Virus record (IMG/VR): IMGVR_UViG_3300035698_030367
Span: 1-41,948 of that record
Length of the DNA: 41,948 nucleotides
DNA from: a virus
Strand: one strand, 5' to 3'
The notes under the pieces were generated by a model. The model had not been told where the DNA came from, did not search any database, and worked only from the letters and a program-made list of their open reading frames with translations. Of the stretch, positions 24,794-34,092 are shown piece after piece; within the stretch, counting starts at the first letter, position 1, and every line of letters starts with the position of its first letter. A program made the position numbers and the translations under genes.

Positions 24794-26083
24794 ATGACAA
24801 CAACACAAAATAAAAAAATACCGCAAGGTTATAAAATGACAGAACTTGGAGTTATTCCCGAGGATTGGGAAATTAAAAAATTGGGTAATATCGGAATACC
24901 GTACGGGGGTTTGACTGGAAAAAAGAAAGAAGATTTTGGTGCTGGAAATGCTCAGTTTATTACTTTTTTAAATGTAATGAATAACACAAGGATTGACATA
25001 GAGAATTTTGAAAAAGTAAAAATAAAAAGTGGAGAGTGCCAGAATGAGGCAAGAAAAGGTGATATATTTTTTAATACATCCTCTGAAACACCCGAAGAAG
25101 TTGGAATGTGCGCAGTTTTACTTGACAATATTAAGGGAGTTTATTTAAACAGTTTTTGCTTTGGGTATAGATTAAAAGATATAAAAAAAATTGATGGATT
25201 ATTTTTGTCTTATTTTATAAATAGTGAATATGGAAGAGAATTATTTGCTTCTTTGGCTCAGGGTGCAACAAGATATAACATGTCAAAATCTCATTTTAAC
25301 AAGTTAGAGGTTGGGTTTCCAGGACATGAAGAGCAAAAAGCGATTGCGACAGCTCTTTCGGATACGGATAGGATGATTGGAAAATTGGATAAATTAATCG
25401 CCAAGAAAAAACTTATTAAGCAAGGTGCAATGCAGGAACTTTTGACTGGAGGGAGGAGATTGAGCAGGTTTAATGAAGAGTGGGAGGTAAAGAAATTGGG
25501 CAATATCGGAACACCATATGGTGGTTTGACTGGAAAAAAGAAAGAAGATTTTGGTGACGGAAATGCTAAGTTTATTACTTTTTTAAATGTAATGAATAAT
25601 ATAAAAATTGACATAAAGAATTTTGAAAAAGTAAAAATAAAGAATGGAGAGTGTCAGAATGAGGTAAGAAAAGGTGATCTATTTTTTAATACATCGTCTG
25701 AAACGCCTGAAGAAGTTGGAATGTGTGCAGTTTTGCTTGATGATATTAATGAGGTTTATTTAAATAGTTTTTGTTTTGGGTATAGATTAAAAGATATAAA
25801 AAAGATTGATGGATTATTTTTGTCTTATTTTATGAATAGTGAATATGGAAGAGATCTATTTGTATCTTTGGCTCAAGGTGCAACAAGGTACAACTTGTCA
25901 AAATCTCATTTTAATAAGCTAGAGATTGAGTTTCCATTATACGAAGAACAAAAAGCGATTACCAAAATTTTATCTGATATAGATAGTGAGATTGAAAAGT
26001 TGGAAAAGAAAAAAGAAAAATATCAGATGATAAAAGAGGGGGCGATGCAGGTTTTGTTAACTGGGAAGATTAGGTTGGTTTAA
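24794..26083 (+). CDS. hsdS: type I specificity subunit HsdS with duplicated recognition domains
   Basis: The 429-residue protein has the usual plan: TRD1 (27-176), central conserved helix region (177-231, EEQKAIATALSDTD), TRD2 (232-381) and C-terminal conserved region (EEQKAITKILSDID on). Counting by eye, TRD1 and TRD2 differ at only 19 of 150 positions, about 87% identical. Since each TRD reads one half of a bipartite target in opposite orientation, this subunit should recognise an interrupted palindrome or near-palindrome. It sits between the PD-(D/E)xK and DUF4238 genes, with gaps of one and seven bases. Confidence 0.95.
   Translation: MTTTQNKKIPQGYKMTELGVIPEDWEIKKLGNIGIPYGGLTGKKKEDFGAGNAQFITFLNVMNNTRIDIENFEKVKIKSGECQNEARKGDIFFNTSSETPEEVGMCAVLLDNIKGVYLNSFCFGYRLKDIKKIDGLFLSYFINSEYGRELFASLAQGATRYNMSKSHFNKLEVGFPGHEEQKAIATALSDTDRMIGKLDKLIAKKKLIKQGAMQELLTGGRRLSRFNEEWEVKKLGNIGTPYGGLTGKKKEDFGDGNAKFITFLNVMNNIKIDIKNFEKVKIKNGECQNEVRKGDLFFNTSSETPEEVGMCAVLLDDINEVYLNSFCFGYRLKDIKKIDGLFLSYFMNSEYGRDLFVSLAQGATRYNLSKSHFNKLEIEFPLYEEQKAITKILSDIDSEIEKLEKKKEKYQMIKEGAMQVLLTGKIRLV
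24872..25321 (+). repeat. direct repeat, copy 1 (HsdS TRD1)
   Basis: This 450-base segment encodes HsdS residues 27-176 and is repeated at 25487-25936. Copies are very similar at the DNA level, with mainly single-base changes. Such long direct repeats can recombine, so domain loss or exchange is possible. Confidence 0.9.
25487..25936 (+). repeat. direct repeat, copy 2 (HsdS TRD2)
   Basis: Second copy of the HsdS recognition domain (residues 232-381), pairing with 24872-25321. Changes are scattered and mostly conservative in protein, which suggests duplication followed by mild divergence rather than two separately acquired domains. Confidence 0.9.
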
Positions 26084-26090
26084 AAATTGT

Positions 26091-27029
26091 ATGTTATCAC
26101 AACAAATTACAAAAAATCAACATATTATTCCACAAAGGCATTTAAAGCAATTCGCTATTACCGGAGAAAAAAAATTAGAGTGCTTGAATGTGGATTTAAT
26201 GAGAATAGAAAAACAACAATCACCCAAATCGATTTGTAGTGGATATTTTCATTATGCAATGAGTCCAGGCGAGGAGGATGAATATAGCCAGGTAGTTGAA
26301 AAGTCTTTTAAAAATATTGAAGATTGGTATGGTGAAAATATAGAGAGAATTGAGAAGTTATTACTTTCAAAACAAAAATTATCAGACAATGATAAATATG
26401 GTCTTTCTTGGATAATAGCAAATTTTTACTTTCGTGGTTATAGCTTCAGAAAAGAAACAACAAGGGCATTAGAAAAGATTACAAAATCAATGACTCCTAC
26501 TATTTCAGAGAATATTTTTAATGGTTGCAAAAAAGAATATCCCAGTATATTTTCAGGCAATAAAAAAGAAAAAGAAGTTGCTCAAAAGGTAGTAGAGCAA
26601 GAAATGAAGACTTATACTTCTAACACGGCTTATGCAACCAATAGAGCTTTTGATGAGGGCTTTGCAAATACTTTAACACATAAGAAATGGAGAGTATTGA
26701 TTAACAATTCAAAGGATTATCCATTTATTACAGGGGATGAAGCTGTAATTACGCTTAGTAACGAAAAAATCCCAAAAAGTTTTATTTCAAATAGTTTTCT
26801 TTGTTTAACGCACATTTTTCATTTATCACCAAGAATTGCTATTATTGCTACTTATCCTTTTAATGAAGAAATGCATGGACAGGTTATTTTCGAAGATGTA
26901 GTTAATAATCCTAAAAAGATATTAGAACAAAATTTTCATTATGCGAATTATACAAATAAATATTGCTATGCACCAAATAAAATCTTTTTTGAAACATTAG
27001 TACTAGCTAAAAATAATAATATATTATAA
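26091..27029 (+). CDS. DUF4238 protein in R-M operon
   Basis: The 312-residue protein begins with a KNQHIIPQRHLKQFAITG segment, the N-terminal signature (H-P-x-L-F) of DUF4238, and has KWRVLINNSKDYPFITGDEAV later, also typical of that family. Function is unknown; the family appears in R-M and other defence loci. It lies between hsdS (7 bases) and hsdR (8 bases), so it is co-transcribed and possibly an accessory restriction or toxin component. The start context is TATG, as for other genes here. Confidence 0.8.
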   Translation: MLSQQITKNQHIIPQRHLKQFAITGEKKLECLNVDLMRIEKQQSPKSICSGYFHYAMSPGEEDEYSQVVEKSFKNIEDWYGENIERIEKLLLSKQKLSDNDKYGLSWIIANFYFRGYSFRKETTRALEKITKSMTPTISENIFNGCKKEYPSIFSGNKKEKEVAQKVVEQEMKTYTSNTAYATNRAFDEGFANTLTHKKWRVLINNSKDYPFITGDEAVITLSNEKIPKSFISNSFLCLTHIFHLSPRIAIIATYPFNEEMHGQVIFEDVVNNPKKILEQNFHYANYTNKYCYAPNKIFFETLVLAKNNNIL

Positions 27030-27037
27030 AAAATACT

Positions 27038-30000
27038 ATGCCAAATAAAAATCCAAAAATAGGACAGATTGAGAGAAAAACACAAGACAGGGTTGTGCAG
27101 TTTTTTCAAGATGTTTTAAAATATGATTATTTAGGAAATTGGGAGCATGATAGGGATAATAGTAATATAGAAGAAGAATATCTTAAAAAGTTTTTAAAAG
27201 AGAAGCAAGGCTACTCCGATGATGTTATCAAAAAGGCTATTTTTGAAATTGAAAAAGTGGCTACTAATCAGCAAAAGACTTTATATTATATCAATAAGGA
27301 CATCTATGGAATAATTCGTTACGGAGTAGATATTAAAGAAAACCCAACCAAGCCATCAGAACATATTCATTTTATAGACTGGGAAAATCCAGAGAATAAT
27401 CATTTCGCTATTGCCGAGGAAGTGACTATAAGGGGCAGGCACACAAAGAGACCAGATATCGTTTTATATATAAATGGTATTGCCTTGGGAGTAATAGAGC
27501 TTAAGAGAAGTAAAATTTCTATTAGCGAGGGTATTAGGCAAAATCTTGATAATCAAAAAAAAGAATTTATTGAGCAATTTTTTGTCACTCAGCAACTTGT
27601 TATGGCAGGAAACGACACACAGGGATTGAGCTATGGAACAATAGAGACTCCTGAAAAATATTATTTAAACTGGAAAGAGGAAAATAAAGACTTTGATCAT
27701 AATAAGAAAACTAGTATATCTAGAACATTAGCGCAAGGTGATTGTGACAAGAGTAAAAATATTTTAGATTGCGATATCTATAGATTATTGAATAAGGAGA
27801 GATTTTTGGAATTGATTCATGATTTTGTTATCTTTGATTTTGGAACAAAAAAAATATGTAGGCATAATCAGTATTTTGCGATTAAAGAAACACAAAAAAT
27901 ACTCAAACAAAGAGAGGGCGGTATCGTTTGGCATACTCAAGGAAGCGGGAAGTCATTAACTATGGTTTGGATCGCAAAATGGATTAGAGAAAATATTAAC
28001 GATAGCAGAATTTTGATAATTACAGATAGAACAGAACTAGATGATCAAATCCGAGGAACATTATCAAATACTGGGATTGTAAAAGATAAGAAAGAACCCA
28101 AGGTCACATCTGCACGGAATCTTATGGAAGAATTGAATAAGAAAGATAAAAATGTTTTATGTTCTTTAGTGCATAAATTCGGCAGAGATCAATCTGGCAA
28201 GGATCAGAATTATAATGAATATATTGCCGAAATCAAAAAAAGTTTGCCAAGTAACTTTGAAGCAAAAGGGGATATCTATGTTTTTGTTGATGAGTGTCAC
28301 AGAACTCAGTCAGGTAAGCTTCACAAGGCGATGAAGGAAATTTTGCCAAATGCAGTATTCTTAGGTTTTACAGGAACGCCGTTGCTCAAAAAGGACAAGG
28401 CAACAACCATGGAAACATTTGGTAAATATATTCATACATATAAATTTGATGAGGCTATTGATGATGAAGTAGTTTTGGATCTTCGGTATGAGGCGAGAAA
28501 AATTGATCAAAAAATTTCAGCACAAGATAAAATTGATATTTGGTTTAAATCAAAGACAAAAGGACTTTCTGATTTGGCGATATTTGAGCTTAAGAAAAAA
28601 TGGGGGACCATGCAAAAAGTTCTTAGTTCTAAATCGAGGTTAGAAAAAATTGTTGCCGACATATTATTTGATTTTGAGACTAAGCCAAGGCTAGACGAAG
28701 GTAGAGGCAACGCCATGCTTGTGGCAGGTAGTATATATGAAGCATGTAAATATTATGAGTTATTTGTTGATGCAGGATTTAGTAAATGTGCAATAATAAC
28801 TTCGTATATTCCTGATATAGCAAGCATAAAGGGTGAAAGTGATGGAGAAGATCAGCGTTCTGAAAATATCAAAAAATACGAAGTTTATAAAAAAATGATT
28901 GCAGATTTTTTTAATATAGAAGAGGGTGATATTCGAGATAAGCATATCGAAGATTTTGAGAAAGATGTGAAAAAGAAATTTGTGAAGGAGCCCGGACAAA
29001 TGAAGTTATTAATTGTTGTTGATAAGCTTCTTACTGGATTTGATGCTCCATCTGCATCATATTTGTATATTGATAAAAGCATGCAGGATCATGGTTTGTT
29101 TCAGGCTGTGTGTAGAGTTAATAGGTTGGATGACAAAGACAGGGGGGATGAGCTAGATAAGGATTATGGCTATATTATTGATTATAAGGACTTGTTTAAA
29201 AGTGTGGAACAAGCAATTGATAATTATACAAGTGGAGCATTTGATGATTTTGACAAGGATGACGTTTCTGGTCTTTTAAAAAATCGGCTAGAAGAGGGTA
29301 AGAAAAAACTTGATGAAATTCTTGAGCAAATTAAGGCATTAGTTGAAGGAGTTGAGGCTCCTAAAAGCATCAATGAATATAAGGATTATTTTTTAGGAGA
29401 TGATATAAAATCAAAAGAACAGTTAAGGCTGGAGTTCTATAAAAAAGTGGCATCACTTATTAGAGCCTATACAAACATTGCAAACGAAATGCAGGAATCT
29501 GGATATGACACTAAGCAGGAAATAGAGATTAAAAAGGATGTTACTTATTTTTCAGATTTAAGAGATGAACTTAAATTAATGAGCGGTGATTATTTGGATT
29601 TAAAAAGATTTAATCCAGCAATGAGACACTTGATCGATTCATATATTCAAGCAGAGGATAGTGAAAAAATTTCAGCATTTGAAGACACGTCTTTGCTTGA
29701 GATTATTGTTAAACAAGGGATTGAAACTGCAATTGAAAAATTACCAAAAGCAATAGGAAAAGAAAAAAATGCGATTGCTGAAACTATAGAAAATAATATC
29801 AGAAAATTAATTACAGATGAGAGGGCTGTAAATCCTAAGTATTTTGAAAAAATGTCAATTATATTAGATGAGTTAGTTAAGAAGAGAACAGAAGAAATGA
29901 TAGATTATGAAGAATATTTAAGACAAATCACAAGGCTTGTTGAGAAAGTTATGAAAAAGGAGGATTTAGATAGTAAATATCCACATTTGATAAAGGGAAG

Positions 30001-30229
30001 TGAAGCTAGAAAAGCTTTGTATGATAATTTAGATAATAATGGCGATTTAGCTGTTAAATTAGATGAAATAGTCAGGAAGACAAAAAAAGATAATTGGAGA
30101 AGTAGTAAACCAAAACAAAGAGAGGTAAGAAATGTTATTATGAAACTTTTTGATGATAATGAGGTTTCTTATAATGACGAGTATTTAGATAATATTTTTA
30201 ATATTGTAATGGAACAAAATGAGTACTAA
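27038..30229 (+). CDS. hsdR: type I restriction subunit HsdR
   Basis: The N-terminal PD-(D/E)xK nuclease has D140 (RPDIVLY), E154 and K156 (VIELKRSK). The SF2 translocase has Walker A TQGSGKS (300-306), motif II DECH (418-421) and motif III FTGTP, followed by helicase and C-terminal helical regions that bind the methyltransferase. The 1063-residue length is normal. It translocates unmodified DNA and cuts at a distance. Its end overlaps the next gene by 11 bases. Confidence 0.97.
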   Translation: MPNKNPKIGQIERKTQDRVVQFFQDVLKYDYLGNWEHDRDNSNIEEEYLKKFLKEKQGYSDDVIKKAIFEIEKVATNQQKTLYYINKDIYGIIRYGVDIKENPTKPSEHIHFIDWENPENNHFAIAEEVTIRGRHTKRPDIVLYINGIALGVIELKRSKISISEGIRQNLDNQKKEFIEQFFVTQQLVMAGNDTQGLSYGTIETPEKYYLNWKEENKDFDHNKKTSISRTLAQGDCDKSKNILDCDIYRLLNKERFLELIHDFVIFDFGTKKICRHNQYFAIKETQKILKQREGGIVWHTQGSGKSLTMVWIAKWIRENINDSRILIITDRTELDDQIRGTLSNTGIVKDKKEPKVTSARNLMEELNKKDKNVLCSLVHKFGRDQSGKDQNYNEYIAEIKKSLPSNFEAKGDIYVFVDECHRTQSGKLHKAMKEILPNAVFLGFTGTPLLKKDKATTMETFGKYIHTYKFDEAIDDEVVLDLRYEARKIDQKISAQDKIDIWFKSKTKGLSDLAIFELKKKWGTMQKVLSSKSRLEKIVADILFDFETKPRLDEGRGNAMLVAGSIYEACKYYELFVDAGFSKCAIITSYIPDIASIKGESDGEDQRSENIKKYEVYKKMIADFFNIEEGDIRDKHIEDFEKDVKKKFVKEPGQMKLLIVVDKLLTGFDAPSASYLYIDKSMQDHGLFQAVCRVNRLDDKDRGDELDKDYGYIIDYKDLFKSVEQAIDNYTSGAFDDFDKDDVSGLLKNRLEEGKKKLDEILEQIKALVEGVEAPKSINEYKDYFLGDDIKSKEQLRLEFYKKVASLIRAYTNIANEMQESGYDTKQEIEIKKDVTYFSDLRDELKLMSGDYLDLKRFNPAMRHLIDSYIQAEDSEKISAFEDTSLLEIIVKQGIETAIEKLPKAIGKEKNAIAETIENNIRKLITDERAVNPKYFEKMSIILDELVKKRTEEMIDYEEYLRQITRLVEKVMKKEDLDSKYPHLIKGSEARKALYDNLDNNGDLAVKLDEIVRKTKKDNWRSSKPKQREVRNVIMKLFDDNEVSYNDEYLDNIFNIVMEQNEY

Positions 30230-30959
30230 TAATATTATACAATCAGAGATGAAAGTTAACAATATAGATGTTTTGGTTTTAAAGAAAAATATTAAAAATT
30301 TTCATCTTAATGTATTGCCACCAGACGGTAGAGTTAGAGTCTCTGTGCCCAAAAAGACCAACGATGAAGCAATTAATCTTTTTGTAGTTACTAGGTTGCC
30401 ATGGATCAGGAGACAAATTAAAGGTTTCAAGAATCAATCGAGGCAAACACTAAGACAATATATAACAGGAGAGAGTCATTATTATAAAGGGGATAGATAT
30501 ATATTAAATTTAGTTGAAGATGGCTCAAAACCAAGAGTGGAAATTAGAAATAAAAAATATATTGATTTGTTTGTTAGTAAAAATGCTTCAAGAGAACAAA
30601 AAGAAGACGTATTTTTAAAATGGTTTAAACTTGAATTGAAAAAAGAAGTTGAGAAATTGGTAAAAAGGTGGAAAGAAAAAACAGGAGTACAATTAAGTGG
30701 ATGGAGTATTAGACAAATGAAGACAAAGTGGGGGGCATGTAATATTAAAAAAAGGCAAATTTGGGTAAATTCTGAGTTAATAAAAAAACCAGTTAATTGT
30801 TTGGAGTATATTATAGTTCATGAATTAGTGCACTTGATAGAGAGAACACATAGCGAAAAGTTTATTAGCCTTATGAACAAATATCTTCCACAGTGGAGAT
30901 CTCGAAAAGATGAATTAAATGAGTTAATATTATCTTATGATGAATGGGGTAAAGAATAA
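30219..30959 (+). CDS. YgjP-type (DUF45) zinc metallopeptidase
   Basis: The 246-residue protein has the active-site helix HELVH (201-205) with a third ligand candidate H211 (ERTHSEKF), and the family's WGACNIKKRQIWVN segment just before. DUF45 peptidases often accompany type I hsdR genes, as seen here, but no substrate is known to me. No signal peptide, so it is cytoplasmic. It overlaps hsdR by 11 bases and the next gene by 23. Confidence 0.88.
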   Translation: MSTNNIIQSEMKVNNIDVLVLKKNIKNFHLNVLPPDGRVRVSVPKKTNDEAINLFVVTRLPWIRRQIKGFKNQSRQTLRQYITGESHYYKGDRYILNLVEDGSKPRVEIRNKKYIDLFVSKNASREQKEDVFLKWFKLELKKEVEKLVKRWKEKTGVQLSGWSIRQMKTKWGACNIKKRQIWVNSELIKKPVNCLEYIIVHELVHLIERTHSEKFISLMNKYLPQWRSRKDELNELILSYDEWGKE

Positions 30960-31575
30960 TAAAAAAATAAATAACAGTAAACCAGAAAAACATTATGATT
31001 GGATCGTTCAGCCTGATTGTTTTTTTGCTTTGGCATTATTGGGTTGCGATTCTATGCTTGATTCAGAAAGTATAAATGGTGAATTAATTGGTAATTCAGT
31101 TTTTAAAAAATTGGGGTTAAGCTCATCACATCCAAACTATGAATTAATTTATTCAGTTGTTTATAATTTTAAACACGGAGTAGAATTACATATTAAAGGT
31201 TTAGGAAATATGGATCATGGAGAGTATGTAAACAAGCATGACTTAAAAAGTCTTTTTGAATTTGCGGAAAATTCTGCTGGTAAAAATATGCAAATTATAA
31301 AAAAGCTATATGGCAAGGCTTGGGGAGTGTTAGATAAATATTATTATGGAACTTATATTACGTCTAATACCTCGCAAAAACATCCAGATATTAAAAATGA
31401 AGCTGAAAGATATCCAGAAAATAACAATGCTTATCAATTATATGAGCCATACAAATGGGTTAATGTTGATATTGTAAGAAAACTAAAAAGCGATATCAAA
31501 AATACTGAAAAATATTTTTTTGATGCTATGTGCGATATTGAGCCAGCTAAAACATATAAATACAACTACAATTAA
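30937..31575 (+). CDS. hypothetical protein, possibly HEPN-like, 212 aa
   Basis: This protein overlaps the peptidase gene by 23 bases. It has a helical middle, YNFKHGVELHIKGL then KHDLKSLFEF, which recalls the helical pair of HEPN domains (E-L-x-L-K-G-L ... H-D-L-x-x-L). The usual R-x(4-6)-H ribonuclease motif is not clear, so this is a weak hint only. The C-terminus is rich in Lys and Tyr. The operon placement points to an R-M accessory role. Confidence 0.5.
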   Translation: MMNGVKNNKKINNSKPEKHYDWIVQPDCFFALALLGCDSMLDSESINGELIGNSVFKKLGLSSSHPNYELIYSVVYNFKHGVELHIKGLGNMDHGEYVNKHDLKSLFEFAENSAGKNMQIIKKLYGKAWGVLDKYYYGTYITSNTSQKHPDIKNEAERYPENNNAYQLYEPYKWVNVDIVRKLKSDIKNTEKYFFDAMCDIEPAKTYKYNYN

Positions 31576-31584
31576 AGCAATTTT

Positions 31585-31607
31585 ATATTATTAATAATAA
31601 TATTTTT
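31585..31607 (+). terminator. weak AT-only hairpin terminator after the R-M operon
   Basis: ATATTATT (31585-31592) pairs with AATAATAT (31596-31603) around AAT, followed by TTTT. The stem has no G-C pairs, so stability is low, but it is the only break in a long operon and an AAGGA follows before the next gene's start. Confidence 0.35.
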
Positions 31608-31627
31608 AGGATATTATTAAGGAAAAT

Positions 31628-32470
31628 ATGACAGAATCAAAGACATTAAAACTTTTTTTATTAGATGGCGAGGCAACTGGAACCAAGGTGGTTGATATTA
31701 TCGGCTGGACTGGAAAAACCTATGTAATTCCAAGAGCAAAATTAAAAAAGATTCTTCAAAGGGATGAATTAGGATCTCAAGCGGTATATTTTTTAGTGGG
31801 AGAAACAGAGGATGGAGAGAGCAGTGTTTATATCGGAGAGGCAGAAGATTTTAGAAAAAGAATACAGCAACATAATCAAAATAAGGATTTTTGGAATTTA
31901 GTGATTTGTTTTATATCAAAGGATGATAATTTAACCAAGGCTCACGTGAAGTACCTGGAAGCTGTTTTAATAGAAGAGGCAACAAAAGCAAGGCGTGTAA
32001 AAATAGAAAATGGTAATTCTGGAGGAGCTCCTAGATTATCAGAATCCGATGAGGCAGATATGAATTCGTTTTTATTGAATTTACGAATTGTTTTGTCGTC
32101 TTTAGGTTTTAGATTTTTAGAGGATCTTACTGACATCAAAGAGGAAGCAGAAGAAATTTTCTATATATCACAACGAGGAACTAAGGCGGTGGTTAAGTTG
32201 ATAAATGAGGGCTATGTTTTGCAACCTGGTTCTACGATTGCAAGAACTGAAACAAATGGTGCAACAGATATGGTGGTAAATATAAGGAAAAAGTTTTTAA
32301 CTGAAGAAAATGTTAAAATTAAAGATAGTGAACTTTTTGAATTACTAGTACCTTTAAAATTTACAAGCCCTTCTACTGTCGCTCTTTTTGTAATAGGACA
32401 CAATGTTAATGGATGGAATAAATTAAAAGATAAAAATGGAAAAACATTAAACGAGTTAAAAAGAATGTAA
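31628..32470 (+). CDS. GIY-YIG nuclease-like protein with DUF4357 C-terminus
   Basis: Residues about 51-115 form a GIY-YIG domain: VYFL (53-56), SVYIGEAEDFRKRIQQH with YIG (68-70) and R76, and E111 in KYLEAVLIEEA. The C-terminal region (about 225-280, LKFTSPSTVALFVIGHNVNG) matches DUF4357. Such proteins are frequent near type I R-M loci; a DNA cleavage role is likely by domain but not shown. An AAGGA eight bases upstream is one of the clearest ribosome sites in the window. Confidence 0.88.
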   Translation: MTESKTLKLFLLDGEATGTKVVDIIGWTGKTYVIPRAKLKKILQRDELGSQAVYFLVGETEDGESSVYIGEAEDFRKRIQQHNQNKDFWNLVICFISKDDNLTKAHVKYLEAVLIEEATKARRVKIENGNSGGAPRLSESDEADMNSFLLNLRIVLSSLGFRFLEDLTDIKEEAEEIFYISQRGTKAVVKLINEGYVLQPGSTIARTETNGATDMVVNIRKKFLTEENVKIKDSELFELLVPLKFTSPSTVALFVIGHNVNGWNKLKDKNGKTLNELKRM

Positions 32471-32485
32471 AAAATAAATAGTCCT

Positions 32486-33970
32486 ATGCATATAACAAAA
32501 ACAGATTATCTTGAATATACATTCTGCAAAAAAAATCTTTGGCTTAAAAAACACAAGCCAAAGCTCTTTGAGGATGTTGAATTGTCTGATTTTGAAAAGA
32601 AGATTATTGAAGAGGGTAATTTGGCAGATGAAGAAGCAAGGCATTTATTTCCAGGTGGTGTTTTGGTAGATAGTTATGGTGAGGACGCAATTAATGATAC
32701 AAAAAAGTATTTAGAAAAACAGCAAGAAGTTATATTTCAGGCTACTTTTTTTGAAGATGTATATTTTATTCGGGCAGATATTTTTGTTTATAATAATGAT
32801 AAAGGTGGTTACGAGCTTTATGAGGTGAAAGCTTCGAATGATGTTAAGCGAAAAGAACCGCATCACTATATTAATGATCTTGCTTTCCAAAAGAGTGTTA
32901 TCGAGATGAGTGGGTTGAAGATTATTAAAGTGGGAGTGATTCATTTAAATCGTGAATATAAAAGAGATGGAGAGGTGGACTATAATCAATTATTTACAAT
33001 TGTTGATCTTACTGATGAAGTTTTAGAATCCCAAGATGGTGTAAAAAAGCAAATGTTGGAAATTAAAGAATATCTAGACATGCCAGAAGAAAAAGGTTGT
33101 GAATGCTTGTATCGTGGAAGAAATGCTCATTGCACTACTTTTGCTTATTCCAACCCTGATGTCTCTGAATATTCAGTGCATGATATTAATCGCATAGGTT
33201 CTAGTAAGAAAATATTTATTGATTGGATAGATAGGGGAATTTACGATATTAAGGACATAGATAATCCAGAGGTTCTCACAGGGGCTAAAAAAGCTCAATA
33301 CGACGCCTATATGTTGGGCAAGGCTATAATTAACCCAGTTGCTATAAAGGAAACTTTAGATGAGTTAGTGTATCCTCTTTATTTTTTCGATTATGAGGGG
33401 TTTATCAGTGCTATTCCAATGTTTGACGGCTTTGGAGCTTATGAACAAGTACCTTTTCAGTATTCACTCCATATCATGCAAGAGGATGGGAGTATTGAGC
33501 ATAGGGAGTTTTTAATAACCGATCCTAAGGGGGATATAACTCGTCCTTTAGTTAAAAGAATGAAAGAAGACATCAATCCAAAAGGGACAGTTATTGCGTG
33601 GTATAGTTCATATGAAAAACAACGCAACACTAAGCTAGCAGAGTTGCACCCAGATTATGCTTATTTTTTAGAAGAGATAAATGAGAAAATGTTTGACTTG
33701 ATGACAATTTTTTCAAAAAACTATTATGTAGATCCAGCATTCAAGGGAAGTTCTAGTATTAAAAAAGTTTTACCAGTGATAGTCCCAGAGCTAACATACA
33801 AAAATCTTCATATATCAAAAGGGGACCAAGCGAGTGAACGTTGGGAACGAATGATATCAATTGACACACCGAAAGAAGAAAAGGAACAAATCAAAAACGA
33901 TTTGCTTGAGTATTGTAAATTGGATACTTGGGCAATGGTTAAGATTTATGAGTTTTTGAAGGGGAGATAG
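32486..33970 (+). CDS. RecB-like nuclease fused to DnaQ-like exonuclease (DUF2779)
   Basis: The N-terminal half is a Cas4/RecB-like nuclease: D98 (FIRADIF), E113 and K115 (LYEVKAS) make the PD-(D/E)xK core. C14 with C205, C207 and C216 could hold a 4Fe-4S cluster as in Cas4. The C-terminal half (DUF2779) carries D302/E304 (FFDYEGF) and D480 (EYCKLDTWAM), the acidic residues of a DEDD 3'-5' exonuclease. Two nuclease types in one chain suggest processing of invading or damaged DNA. It is 15 bases after the GIY-YIG gene. Confidence 0.85.
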   Translation: MHITKTDYLEYTFCKKNLWLKKHKPKLFEDVELSDFEKKIIEEGNLADEEARHLFPGGVLVDSYGEDAINDTKKYLEKQQEVIFQATFFEDVYFIRADIFVYNNDKGGYELYEVKASNDVKRKEPHHYINDLAFQKSVIEMSGLKIIKVGVIHLNREYKRDGEVDYNQLFTIVDLTDEVLESQDGVKKQMLEIKEYLDMPEEKGCECLYRGRNAHCTTFAYSNPDVSEYSVHDINRIGSSKKIFIDWIDRGIYDIKDIDNPEVLTGAKKAQYDAYMLGKAIINPVAIKETLDELVYPLYFFDYEGFISAIPMFDGFGAYEQVPFQYSLHIMQEDGSIEHREFLITDPKGDITRPLVKRMKEDINPKGTVIAWYSSYEKQRNTKLAELHPDYAYFLEEINEKMFDLMTIFSKNYYVDPAFKGSSSIKKVLPVIVPELTYKNLHISKGDQASERWERMISIDTPKEEKEQIKNDLLEYCKLDTWAMVKIYEFLKGR

Positions 33971-34055
33971 TTTATGGGATGAAATTAATCTTTATTAAAA
34001 AAAACAGCTTGATTAGAATATAATTTTTATCTGAGTTTATATTTTTGTTAAATTC

Positions 34056-34064
34056 TGGTATAAT
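34056..34064 (+). promoter_or_regulatory. extended -10 promoter for the IetAS-like pair
   Basis: TG at 34056-34057, one base, then perfect TATAAT (34059-34064) makes an extended -10 element, which does not need a good -35. It places transcription start near 34071, about 22 bases before ietA. The preceding 120 bases contain no gene, so the pair has its own promoter, separate from the R-M operon. Confidence 0.65.
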
Positions 34065-34092
34065 AAAGTAAAATAAATTAATATATATTTAT

